From Candidatus Defluviibacterium haderslevense (GTDB lineage: Bacteria > Bacteroidota > Bacteroidia > Chitinophagales > Saprospiraceae), in NCBI GenBank assembly GCA_016712225.1, contig JADJRL010000003.1, positions 2,369,501 to 2,433,500 of the forward strand: a DNA stretch of 64,000 bases, in the 5' to 3' direction. Below, piece after piece: positions 48,099 to 57,134 of the stretch. How positions within the stretch are numbered: the stretch's first letter is position 1; every line of letters starts with the position of its first letter. Both the position numbers and the translations under genes were made by a program. Under the pieces are notes generated by a model. It did not search any database and had not been told where the DNA came from. It was given only the letters and a program-made list of their open reading frames with translations.

Positions 48099-48482
48099 TT
48101 ATTTTTTAAAGAAACTTGACAGCATTTCCGGATTACGCAAATAATTAGCAACCCATACCAATAACAGCATTATTGCTTGGGGAATAAACATTTCTCCATG
48201 TTCCATGTGTGTGGCAATTGCACCTCCCAAATGAGCAGAGAGCAACAGAACTCCCAATGATGATGTTCGGGGAATCAGAAATAAAATTGCTGCAATGAGT
48301 TCGCCCATTCCTATTAACATCAATTTGCCTTCCAGTCCCCACTTAACAAAGTTTACAGCAATTTCTGCGTCTGCACCTGCCATTAGTTTCATGGTTGCAC
48401 TCATAATGAACAAGGCGGACATTAGTCCTACAAATATCCAGTTGATGATTTTTCTTGTTTTTGACATTGATTGAGTTTCCAT
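48099..48482 (-). CDS. DoxX-family membrane protein
   Basis: 127 residues with four membrane helices (INWIFVGLMSALFIMSATMKLM, GKLMLIGMGELIAAILFLIP, LGVLLLSAHLGGAIATHM, FIPQAIMLLLVWVANYL). The SATMKL and GELIAAILFLIPRTSSLG segments fit DoxX-like proteins. It is the last gene of the RND efflux operon; in other Bacteroidota DoxX genes are common beside detoxification genes. Exact role unknown. Confidence 0.85.
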   Translation of the reverse strand: METQSMSKTRKIINWIFVGLMSALFIMSATMKLMAGADAEIAVNFVKWGLEGKLMLIGMGELIAAILFLIPRTSSLGVLLLSAHLGGAIATHMEHGEMFIPQAIMLLLVWVANYLRNPEMLSSFFKK

Positions 48483-48506
48483 AGTTTTTTGGTTTTATTG
48501 ATTAAT

Positions 48507-48950
48507 TTATAGAAAATAAAGTAAAGCCGCTGCTATGCCAAACAATACTCCTGATATAATCATCTGCCATGCCTTTATTCGGTCTTTTCTGAAATATTCT
48601 TTTTGTTCCACAGTAAATGTTTTGCCGATGTTTCCGAAATTAAATACGCCCTTTATTCCGAATGCCACACAAAACTTAAAATACCATTGCTGAAAACTAA
48701 TGCCAAGCGAAGCCGCAGGGATAAATAGCAGCAGTTTCCAAATTCGGTCAGCTTCAAGCCATTGTATAAGCGTTATGCACACTATACAAAGCACAAAACC
48801 GAATATTGCTGCTTGTTTTCTGCGCTTAATTTCCTTTTTGCCAATGTTACAAACACCGGGAATGTATCCTTCCTGTTGTTGATTGGGCAAACCGCTGTCC
48901 GAAGCGAATAATTTGTTAAGTGCAGGATTTTGATTTATACTCATTGTCAT
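48507..48950 (-). CDS. Membrane protein with two to four helices, unknown function
   Basis: 147 residues. The N-terminal cytosolic 45 residues include PNQQQEGYIPGVCNIGKKEIKRRKQA, followed by helices AAIFGFVLCIVCITLIQWL, LLLFIPAASLGISF and IISGVLFGIAAALLYFL. Not recognised beyond its regular place after RND permease genes in Bacteroidota. It is 22 bp from the permease gene and probably co-transcribed. Confidence 0.72.
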   Translation of the reverse strand: MTMSINQNPALNKLFASDSGLPNQQQEGYIPGVCNIGKKEIKRRKQAAIFGFVLCIVCITLIQWLEADRIWKLLLFIPAASLGISFQQWYFKFCVAFGIKGVFNFGNIGKTFTVEQKEYFRKDRIKAWQMIISGVLFGIAAALLYFL

Positions 48951-48972
48951 AATTAATTCAAGTTGTTAGTCT

Positions 48973-51900
48973 TTAGCTAGATTCTACTATGATTGAATCC
49001 TTGGAAAGCAGCTCCGAATGACCATTTAAACGCTCAATCAGCAGTTTTTCTATGGGCGGTTTTGTTTTACCCTTATTAAATCTTGCTATGATCTTATCAA
49101 AAATATCGTACATGACAGGAACAATAATTAAAGTTAAAAACAGGGAACTAATTAATCCGCCAATAATTACCCATGCCAAGCCGTTTTTCCATTCAGCACC
49201 GGCACCGCCTGCCATTGCAATGGGCAGCATTCCAAATACCATTGCTAAGGTCGTCATTAAGATAGGCCGTAAACGAGCCCTGTTTGCTTCCATTATGGCC
49301 TGAAAAGTGTTTGCTCCTTCTTTTTTTCTTTGATTGGTGAAGTCAACCAATATAATGGCATTTTTTGCAACCAATCCTATCAGCATAATAAGTCCTAATA
49401 TTGTAAATAAATTAAGCGTATTGTTGGTAAGCGCTAAGGCAAGCAAAGCACCGATAATAGCAAGAGGTATGGAGAAAAGCACGACAAGTGGGTAAACAAA
49501 ATTATCATAAAGGGCTACAAGAATTAAATACACTAAAAGAATTGCAGCAATTAAAGCAATTCCCAGTGTCCCAAAACCATCTTGCTGCATTTCAATATTC
49601 CCACTCCATAGAAAATTGACGCCATCAGGTCTTTTTAATTGATTAATAGCATTCCCCCACTCGGTGCCAACGTCTCCACTCGGACGTCCAACTGATTGTG
49701 CTTCAATTGTTACAGATGTACTTTTATCTCTTCTTTCTAGCCTGCTCGGCCCTGATCCTTCCTTAACATTAGCGAACTGGCTCAACAGAATTTTTCTCCA
49801 CGATTATTCGTAAATATGAGGTTCTTCACATCCTCTATATTTTGCCTGTTAAAGCTACCATACCGGATATTTATATCGTATTCGTACTCACCGGTTCTAA
49901 ATTTAGCATCGGTGTTTCCACTAAATGCTGTTCTCATAGTTGAACCAATCGATGCCATGTTCAATCCTAAGCTTGACATTTTATCTCTGTCAACTTCCAC
50001 CTTTACTTCAGGATTACCTGCTTCAACGGAAAGCTTTACTTCGGTAGCGCCTTTTATTTTTTTAATTCGTCCATTGCGGTATTGGCGTAATTCATCACGC
50101 TGTCCAGATCAGATCCAAAGACAACCAAAGCAATCGGGGGCTCTCTGCGGTGCCCATTAGACTGATTGGAGTAGTTTTGATTTTTGCCCCAACCAGGATA
50201 TTTGAAAGCTCTTTCTTTACTTTGACAGCATAAATAGAAGCCTCTTCACGCATTTCCTTCGGAATTAACTGAACATTTATCTCAGAAACATAAGCAGGAG
50301 AAAGGGAGCCGGAAAATCCTTCGCTTGATGTCCCAACAGTTGTTATTACTCTTGTAACTCCCGGTTTTTTCCTCAGAAACTCTTCTGCTTTTTGTGTATA
50401 TAAGTTTGTCTGCTCGATGGATGAATACTTAGGAAGCTCAACTTGTACAATAAATTCGCCCCTGTCGCCCGAAGCAAAAAACTCGGTTCCTATAAAACCT
50501 TTACCGATTAACAAAAATGAACTAAAGAATAGAACTGTAACAACCGAAAGAGTTATTTTTTTATGAGACAAACTCCATTTCAAAAGGTTACTTATCCATT
50601 CCGTGAAATTATTTAAGCCTCTTTCAAAGGAATGTATAAGTCTTCCAAAGATCGTTTTGGTGCTGACACGCTCCAGTTTTCCGAACCGAGAAGACAACCA
50701 GGGAACCAAGGTAAAGGAAGCTACCAATGATAGAAGAGTTGCCATGGAAACCGTCACACAAAACTCTTTGAGTATCTTGGCTGCAATTCCTGAACTTAAT
50801 GCGATGGGGATAAACACCACCACAATTACCAGGGTAATAGAGATTACGGTAAATCCTATTTCCTTTGTACCATCAAAAGCCGCTCGAACCCTGTTTTTTC
50901 CCATTTCCATGTGCCTGTATATATTCTCAAGCACCACAATAGCATCGTCAACAAGAATACCCACCACTAATGATAGCCCAAGAAGGGACATCAGATTTAA
51001 TGAATACCCCATTAAGTACATTCCAATAAAAGTGGCAATTAAAGATGCCGGTATGGATATCATTACTATCAGGGAATTTCTAATGCTATGCAGGAAAAAA
51101 AGCATCACTATAGCCACTAAAATTATTGCAATAATCAAATCAAAAATAACTGCATTGGCTGACTCCAGTGTATAGTCAGATTTATCGTTTACTACCTGAA
51201 CATTGAGATCAATATTTCTATATTCATTGGCCATCATTTTTTCAATGGCGGATTTTATTTTTTTGCTGACATCAACCGCATTGGCATCTGTTTGTTTCAT
51301 AACCGACAGAGCCAATGTGCTTTTCTGGTCAACCCTTGCAATTTTTTCTATATCTTTTTCACCATCCTGAATATCAGCTACATCTTTTAACCTTATCTGT
51401 ATAAAGTTTTTTGGATCATCAAAAACCACAAGGTTGCGAAGCTCTTCCAGATTTTTAAATTTACCGGACAAACGGATGAGGATATCTTGTTCAGAGGTTT
51501 TAACACTGCCAGTAGGAAAATCAAGGTTGGAAGTTAAAATGGCGCTTTGAATCTGCATCAAAGAAATTCCGTATCCCTCAAGTTTTTGAGGATCAATATT
51601 AACCTGGATTTCACGCTCTCGTCCTCCAATGATGTCTATCCTTGCAACCCCATCAACGCGTGATAAAGCAGGGGTTATCCTGTTTTCTATGACATCAAAG
51701 AACTTAGGATCGGTAAGTTTAGAAGACGCTGCAAGAGTCATGATAGGCAAATCATCCAGAGATAACTTTGCCAGTGAAGGAGGATCGACATCATCCGGGA
51801 GGTTTTTTAATACAGCGTTTATTTTTCTTTGAGCATCATTAAGCGCATAGTCAATATCAGCATCATCATAAAAAGAAATGGTTACAATTGAAATGCTTTC

Positions 51901-52155
51901 AAACGACTTTGCCTCGAGCTTTTTAACATTTTCCATTGAAGCAACGGCAGTTTCTATTTCCTTTGTTACTGAGGTCTCTACTTCGCTCGGTGAGGCGCCA
52001 GGATAAATAGTAGTAACCATTAATACAGGCGGACTGAATTTCGGCAGCAATTCATAATTTAAAAATGTATAACTCAACAATCCGCCTAATGTTAGTATTA
52101 TATAAAGAACCAATACTACTGTAGGTCTTTTTATAGAAATTTCTGTTATTTTCAT
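48973..52155 (-). pseudogene. RND efflux permease, apparent three-frameshift gene
   Basis: Three frames together make a normal RND (AcrB/HAE1-type) pump of about 1060 residues. The N-terminus (MKITEISIKRPTVVLVLYII), the TM segments with GILVDDAIVVLENIYRH, the porter domain and the C-terminal TM block (FTILGLIMLIGLVAKNAIILVDFTNQ, LRPILMTTLAMVFGMLPIAMAGGAGAEWKNGLAWVIIGGLISSLFLTLIIVP) are all present. The frame is broken at a C5 run (50136-50140), an A7 run (50057-50063) and an A5 run (49791-49795); adding one base to each restores continuous RND sequence. All three are homopolymer losses, so sequencing error is likely. The pump works with the adaptor and TolC genes next to it. Confidence 0.85.
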
Positions 52156-52183
52156 CTTTATTTACTTTTTATAAACACCACGC

Positions 52184-53260
52184 TTATTGTATAACCGAAA
52201 CTTTAACCTCGTCATCATGTAAATTTATCTGACCCCTTGTAACAACAAGCTCCCCTTGTTTTAAACCGTCTAAAATCTCAACTAAATCCCCTTCAATTCT
52301 ACCGGGTGTCACTTTTCTCAAAATCGCCTTTCCATTACTATTAACAACATAAACTTCCTTTGAATTGACACTTCCTGCGAAAGCGGTTCTTGGAACAACT
52401 ATCAGAGGCTCTTCAGAAGCGTTTGTTTTGAAGAGGGCCGTGCCAAACATACCTGCTTTCAGGCTTTTTTTAGAATCATTATTGATCTCTATTTCAACCG
52501 GGAAATTCAGAGAATTATTAGCCTTTACCGCTATAAATCTGACAGTGCCTTCAAATTCCTGATCGGGTATAGCACTTGCTTTTACAGTTACTTTGTCTCC
52601 TAACTTTATTCTTGCAATCTGACTTTCATTTACCGCAATTTCTAATTTTAGCTTTGATACATCAACAATTTCAAACAGAGGACTTCCAGGCGCTACAAAA
52701 GCACCTTGTTCTACATAACGTTTATTTACAAATCCATTAATGGTTGACTTTATCCTGGTATCGCTATACCTCAATTTAACTTGCTCAAGTCTGCTTTCTG
52801 CATTTTTTAAGGCAAGTTTAACCTGATCTAGCTGTTGCTGGGTAACGCCTCCTGTTTTAAAAGCACTTTCAAATCTTTCTTTTTCCTTTAATGCACTTTC
52901 ATAGCCTGCTTGTGCATTTTCCAAATCAAGCCCCAATGCATCCGCCTTTATAATGGCAAGTTCCTGTCCTGAGGAAACATGATCGCCCTCTTTTACCAGG
53001 ATTTGTAAAACCCGGCCGGAAGTTTCAGAAGAAAAATCCACCTGATTAATTGCAGCAAACTTACCATTTGACTCGTAAACAAGATCAAAATGTTTCTTTT
53101 GAACTGCATCAACCCTTACCATTATTTCTGTATTTACATCATTAACAATAGCCATTTTTTCCTGGTTTTTTTGCTTATTCCGGTTAAGAATAAAAGCAAC
53201 CAATGATATTGTTCCTATTCCAATAACTATTAAAAGAATATTTTTTGTTCTCTTTGCCAT
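52184..53260 (-). CDS. RND periplasmic adaptor (HlyD/MFP family)
   Basis: 358 residues. One N-terminal membrane anchor (ILLIVIGIGTISLVAFIL), a split lipoyl domain (FSSETSGRVLQILVKEGDHVSSGQELAIIKADAL and INGFVNKRYVEQGAFVAPGSPLFEIVD), a coiled-coil hairpin between them (QAGYESALKEKERFESAFK) and a beta-barrel end. It links the inner-membrane pump to the TolC-type channel. Gap to the permease gene: 28 bp. Confidence 0.92.
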   Translation of the reverse strand: MAKRTKNILLIVIGIGTISLVAFILNRNKQKNQEKMAIVNDVNTEIMVRVDAVQKKHFDLVYESNGKFAAINQVDFSSETSGRVLQILVKEGDHVSSGQELAIIKADALGLDLENAQAGYESALKEKERFESAFKTGGVTQQQLDQVKLALKNAESRLEQVKLRYSDTRIKSTINGFVNKRYVEQGAFVAPGSPLFEIVDVSKLKLEIAVNESQIARIKLGDKVTVKASAIPDQEFEGTVRFIAVKANNSLNFPVEIEINNDSKKSLKAGMFGTALFKTNASEEPLIVVPRTAFAGSVNSKEVYVVNSNGKAILRKVTPGRIEGDLVEILDGLKQGELVVTRGQINLHDDEVKVSVIQ

Positions 53261-53285
53261 TTTCGTTTTGTTTTTTATTTTTTGC

Positions 53286-54659
53286 TTATTTGACTAATGA
53301 TTTTAGCTGCCCCCTTGATTTCATAACTTGGAGTTCGGCAAGTTTGTATTTAAGTAATTCTGTCAGGTAATTGTTTTGAGCTTCAGTAAGTGAATTTTCG
53401 GCAGATAAAAGATCGGTTAAAGAAGTTAACCCGGTATTGTAATTTTGAGCTGTACTGTTGTATACATCCTCAGCCAATTCCATGTTCTGCTTTTGAGCGC
53501 TTAGGTTCAGTAAATTATTGGACATTTGGGTGATAGCATTTTTGTAAGCAAGATTCATAGATTCTTTAGCAAGCGCGATGTCCTCTTCCATTTTTTTAAT
53601 GGCAATTTTAGATTGCTGGATTCGTGAATTAGTTGCAAAGCCATTAAAAACTGGAACTCTTAAACTCAGCCCAATTGTAGCTACGTCAAACCAATTTGCT
53701 TTGCCGGTTTCAGCACCAATTGGAAAGTCATTGCTTAATCCCTGATAACTATAATTTCCCGCGAGTGACAAAGTTGGATAGTATTCCGCCTGATAGGATT
53801 TTAACTGGTAGTTTAAAAGTCTGGATTGAGTTTCCAGCATACTTATTTCAAGCCGGTTAGAAAAATCAGAAATGGAATCTTGAACGAATTGAGGATTGAT
53901 TGCAGTAATATCAATTTCTGCAAATGTTACAGATTGCTCAAGTGGGATTCCAACCAGAAACTTAAGTTGGTTCTCCAATAAATTTATGGAATTCACTACC
54001 TGTTGCTTCCTGGTTTTCAGATTAGAAAATGTAACAGAAATTCTATCAACATCAAGTTTCTTCACTAAACCATTTTGATAATTTGTTTGCAGAATAGTAA
54101 GCAGTTTCTCTGTATTTTTTATTGTGGTATCCAATACTACTAATTGCTGACGCTGAACCATTACTCCGTAATAAGCAGAAGTTACCTGTTCAATAATATT
54201 TTCGTCTGTCAAATCAGCATTAAGTTTATAAAATTCACGAGTTGTTGACGCTGCTTTAAGACCTGAAAAAACGGCCTGATTAAATATTATTTGGTTAACA
54301 TTTATTCCTGCACTTGCGTTCCACTTTTGTCCTAAAGCTACTAATATGGTTGTTCCAGGTTGTCCAAAAAAATCACCAGGTAAAGCACTTTGCTGTAAAA
54401 GCGGATTGTAATTTAAAGCAGAAGTTCCACTAATTTGTGGCATAGTGGCAGAACGGATTTCCTTAATTTTATAATTGCTATTCTCAACATCGAGGTCTGC
54501 TTTTTTAGCATTATGATTTGTTTCTAACGCCCTTTGAATAAGCTTTTGGAGGTTTAGGTTTTGAAAATCACTTTGGCCATAAGCTTCTACCACACAAAAA
54601 CAAGTTAAGACGAGCTGTACTGAGATGGTTATTACCTTCTTTATCATATTAATCTTCAT
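53286..54659 (-). CDS. TolC-family outer membrane efflux protein
   Basis: 457 residues with a signal peptide (a second start at residue 5 is possible). Two OEP repeats: LQKLIQRALETNHNAKKADLDVENSNYKIKEIRSATMPQI and SMLETQSRLLNYQLKSYQAEYYPTLSLAGNYSY, with the closing YNTGLTSLTDLLSAENSLTEAQNNYLTELLKYKLAELQVMKSRG. It forms the trimeric exit channel of the pump. It slightly overlaps the TetR gene, so the two are coupled. Confidence 0.92.
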   Translation of the reverse strand: MKINMIKKVITISVQLVLTCFCVVEAYGQSDFQNLNLQKLIQRALETNHNAKKADLDVENSNYKIKEIRSATMPQISGTSALNYNPLLQQSALPGDFFGQPGTTILVALGQKWNASAGINVNQIIFNQAVFSGLKAASTTREFYKLNADLTDENIIEQVTSAYYGVMVQRQQLVVLDTTIKNTEKLLTILQTNYQNGLVKKLDVDRISVTFSNLKTRKQQVVNSINLLENQLKFLVGIPLEQSVTFAEIDITAINPQFVQDSISDFSNRLEISMLETQSRLLNYQLKSYQAEYYPTLSLAGNYSYQGLSNDFPIGAETGKANWFDVATIGLSLRVPVFNGFATNSRIQQSKIAIKKMEEDIALAKESMNLAYKNAITQMSNNLLNLSAQKQNMELAEDVYNSTAQNYNTGLTSLTDLLSAENSLTEAQNNYLTELLKYKLAELQVMKSRGQLKSLVK

Positions 54660-55260
54660 TTACATTCAAACATTTATTAATCAACTTATGCCCTTTCATG
54701 GTTGTTATGCCATGCAAATACTGTAGCAACAACTGCCGGTGAATTTCTTTGATTGAAAATTTTTCAGGTGGGAAAATCATTGGATCTAATGCAATCTGTA
54801 TCTGCTCCAGGCGCATTCGGCCAATTATCTCAACTTGAATATCTTTCCTGTATAAATTTTCTTGAACGCCTCTATTCAAATTGTCTATAATTTTCCTTAG
54901 CATAAATTGATATTTGTGTTCTTTAAATTTTTGCCAGGCCTCCGGGAAATGCCGCTGCATATCATAGATTATTCGTGAATTCAGCCGTTCAAAAATGTAG
55001 TTTAAATTCTCCATGAGCTTTAAGAGTTCTTCAACCGCATCTTTTGCCTCTGTAACGAGTAACTCATATTCTTTCTCATGGTTTGTCAGGAATTTTTCTG
55101 TAATGGTCTCCACTATATCTTTTTTGTTTGTGTATTCCTGGTAGAGTGTCTTTTTAGACATACCGAGTTCATGGGCAATGTCGTCCATTGTCACATTCTT
55201 TAGACCATACTTAAAAAAAAGCTCACTTGCTGTATTCAGAATTCTGTCTCCGTAATCCAT
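54649..55260 (-). CDS. TetR/AcrR-family regulator of the efflux operon
   Basis: 203 residues. N-terminal HTH typical of TetR: RILNTASELFFKYGLKNVTMDDIAHELGMSKKTLYQEYTNKKDIVE. The C-terminal ligand domain is helical. It is first in the operon with TolC, adaptor and permease genes following. A near-palindromic operator overlaps its promoter, so repression of the whole operon by its own first gene is expected. Confidence 0.92.
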   Translation of the reverse strand: MDYGDRILNTASELFFKYGLKNVTMDDIAHELGMSKKTLYQEYTNKKDIVETITEKFLTNHEKEYELLVTEAKDAVEELLKLMENLNYIFERLNSRIIYDMQRHFPEAWQKFKEHKYQFMLRKIIDNLNRGVQENLYRKDIQVEIIGRMRLEQIQIALDPMIFPPEKFSIKEIHRQLLLQYLHGITTMKGHKLINKCLNVNED

Positions 55261-55285
55261 TATTTATTAATATCAGGGTGCAAAA

Positions 55286-55321
55286 CTAAGAAAACTTTTG
55301 TATTTTACAAAGTTTCCTAAG
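55286..55321. promoter_or_regulatory. TetR operator overlapping the efflux promoter
   Basis: Imperfect inverted repeat: CTAAGAAAACTTTTGTA, three bases, then TACAAAGTTTCCTAAG. The minus strand also reads TAGTTTTG just below it (55281-55288), fitting a TAnnTTTG -7 box, so bound repressor would overlap the promoter. Confidence 0.7.
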
Positions 55322-55581
55322 ATTTTTTTTACTGGTGTGGAAAATTAGTTTTTTGATTTTATCCCTGAGGTTGGTTTGTGTGATTGATGGCAAAGGCAAA
55401 TGTGCCAAACTTTGTGGACAAAAGAAATTTTCAAAAATGCGAAGTGTGGGCTTTTGTTTTTCTTGTTTGTCTCCCATGTCAAGCTGCTACGGGAATGTCT
55501 GCGGAGAATTGTCTTTTTTAGGATTGCCACTGTGTCAAAATGTACTAAATTGTCTACGAAGCACCGTTTTTGTGTGTTTGG

Positions 55582-55645
55582 GCAAAAGCAAATGTGGTGC
55601 ATACCAAAATAAAAATAAAAGAGAATGCACCTCTTTTGCTTTTGC
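55582..55645. repeat. Type B palindrome 8 (arms in swapped order)
   Basis: GCAAAAGCAAATGTGGTGCA precedes and ATGCACCTCTTTTGCTTTTG follows an AT-rich loop. The CAAATGTG half comes first, opposite to the other seven members. A further CAAATGTG arm lies at about 55390-55405 without a clear partner. Confidence 0.65.
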
Positions 55646-55755
55646 AGAAGGGATAGCCAAACGGCTTTGCCGAAATTGACCGCTGTTCTGTCTGTCTGCT
55701 CGTCAAGTTACTGCGTCATTGTTTACGGAGAACGGTCGTTTATTAGGGTTGCCAC

Positions 55756-55797
55756 TAACATTTCGCTTCACGAAATACAACTAATGAGTTTCGTGAA
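55756..55797 (-). other. attI-like primary insertion site
   Basis: The last cassette end (TAAC at 55756-55759) abuts a short non-cassette sequence with three copies of the word TTTCG/CGAAA: an inner inverted repeat ATTTCG/CGAAAT (55760-55776) and a perfect 9-bp inverted repeat TTCACGAAA/TTTCGTGAA (55767-55797). The palindrome stem seen in every attC-like site is missing. Read with the genes, the junction is ...AAATG|TTAGTGGC, the same G|TTA break as in the array. This is how an attI next to the first cassette would look. It lies about 40 bp from the recombinase stop codon. Confidence 0.65.
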
Positions 55798-55834
55798 TAT
55801 CTCTTACATGTATAGGTGGTTAAATTATTCATTT

Positions 55835-57001
55835 TCAAATATTTAAATGATCAATCGGACTAATTATTTTTGCTTTGCTAACGTCAGTAATGTGGGTATA
55901 GATTTCTGTGGTTTTTACCGATCCATGACCTAATAAATGTTGTATTACCCTAAGATCAGTCCCCCGCTCCAATAAGTGTGTAGCAAAACTATGGCGAAGG
56001 GTATGAACCGTCGCATAGGGATTCACTTTTGAAAGATCCACTGCTTTTCTAAATATGAGTTGAACGCTCCTGGGACTATATTTCCCACCATCCTGACCTT
56101 CGAATACCCAATACTTAGGTTTGTAAATATCGTTATATTCCATTATTCTGAGGATAATTTTTTCAGATAATAGGGTCATCCTGTCTTTTTTGCCTTTTCC
56201 GGCTTTCACATGTATCTTCCTTTGATCCATGAGCAGGTCAGCTTTTCGCAAATTGACAACCTCGCTTAGTCTTAATCCCGCTGCATAAATTAAGGAAAGT
56301 ATGGCCTTGTGTTTAATGTTAGACGTACAATTAAGCAGTCTTTCTACTTCACTTTCTGAAAGGATATCCGGTAAGGTTGATGATCTCTTTGGTCTTAGAT
56401 CTTTAATAAAAAAGCGTTCCCGTAATAATACTTTTTCATAATAGAATTTTATGCTATTGATTATTGTGTTCTGAAGGCTTATTGATATGTTGTTTTGATT
56501 TATAAGATGCAGAAGGTAAACTTTAATATCTCCTTCATTTAACTGATCTGTAGGAGTCCCTTTGTAATAATTCAAGAATGCTTTGAATGATGAACAATAT
56601 GTTTTAATGGTTTCGCTACTATACCGCCTGATCCTCAATTGGGCTTCTAGCGAAACTAAGGCTATTTGTTGTTCTTCATTAAGTTCAGGCTTTTCTTGTT
56701 TGGAATATTCTTTATTGCCGGAAGATGATTTGCTATATTTTGGATGATCGATCTGGATGGGTTTGCCTTGATTTATTTGCAAGGTATATTGGGCAAATAA
56801 TTGTTTGAAATGGGTCCAATAGGCTTTGTTTTTTGGAAAATACCAACATTTGTGTTTTGGGTTCCAGTATCTCTCTGGTAACTGTCTGATTAAATCTTGT
56901 TCTTGCGTAGATTTTATAGGACTTACTGCAATATACTGTTGGCCATTTACGGTCGCAGGTGAAATGATTAATGTTGAATTCTGTTGGGTGAATGAGGTCA
57001 T
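55835..57001 (-). CDS. Tyrosine recombinase, Xer-like, candidate cassette integrase
   Basis: 388 residues. N-terminal extra domain (about 1-75; QLPERYWNPKHKCWYFPKNK), a SAM-like core-binding domain (about 105-200), and the catalytic domain with Arg244 (AAGLRLSEV), Lys269 (VKAGKGKKDR), His333 and Arg336 (HTLRHSFATHLLERG), His359 (LLGHGSVKTT) and Tyr368 (TEIYTHIT). Between Lys269 and His333 there are only 64 residues, as in XerD; IntI proteins have a further 35-45, including their diagnostic helix. It therefore looks like a Xer-type enzyme rather than IntI. It lies at the upstream end of the array, next to the attI-like site, in the same orientation as the cassettes. Confidence 0.92.
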   Translation of the reverse strand: MTSFTQQNSTLIISPATVNGQQYIAVSPIKSTQEQDLIRQLPERYWNPKHKCWYFPKNKAYWTHFKQLFAQYTLQINQGKPIQIDHPKYSKSSSGNKEYSKQEKPELNEEQQIALVSLEAQLRIRRYSSETIKTYCSSFKAFLNYYKGTPTDQLNEGDIKVYLLHLINQNNISISLQNTIINSIKFYYEKVLLRERFFIKDLRPKRSSTLPDILSESEVERLLNCTSNIKHKAILSLIYAAGLRLSEVVNLRKADLLMDQRKIHVKAGKGKKDRMTLLSEKIILRIMEYNDIYKPKYWVFEGQDGGKYSPRSVQLIFRKAVDLSKVNPYATVHTLRHSFATHLLERGTDLRVIQHLLGHGSVKTTEIYTHITDVSKAKIISPIDHLNI

Positions 57002-57016
57002 ATTGTTTTTTTTTTA

Positions 57017-57024
57017 CAAACTTA
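57017..57024 (-). promoter_or_regulatory. Bacteroidota -7 box of the recombinase gene
   Basis: Minus strand TAAGTTTG, fitting TAnnTTTG, 16 bp before the ATG. Confidence 0.5.
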
Positions 57025-57134
57025 TTGGAAATTATTAAATGAAAGGGTGTTATTAAGTGTTAAATTTCAGCTGTTTATAATAATAAATGAACTGAATCGT
57101 TTCATATCTGATATAAACGATTAATTCGAATCTT

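Larger units (their letters stand above)
55261..55834. other. Leader region of the first cassette and attI-like site
   Basis: From left to right: the TetR operator/promoter, about 280 bp with partial type B arms, type B palindrome 8, about 100 bp of GT-rich sequence, the cassette end GCCACTAAC and the attI-like site. No gene is seen. Confidence 0.6.

Noticed and set aside
1..55759. Prophage or plasmid origin of the region
   Set aside because: No capsid, terminase, portal, tail, replication or conjugation genes were seen.
55835..57001. Calling the recombinase a classical IntI integron integrase
   Set aside because: Only 64 residues separate the catalytic Lys and the HxxR box, as in Xer proteins; the extra IntI segment is missing.
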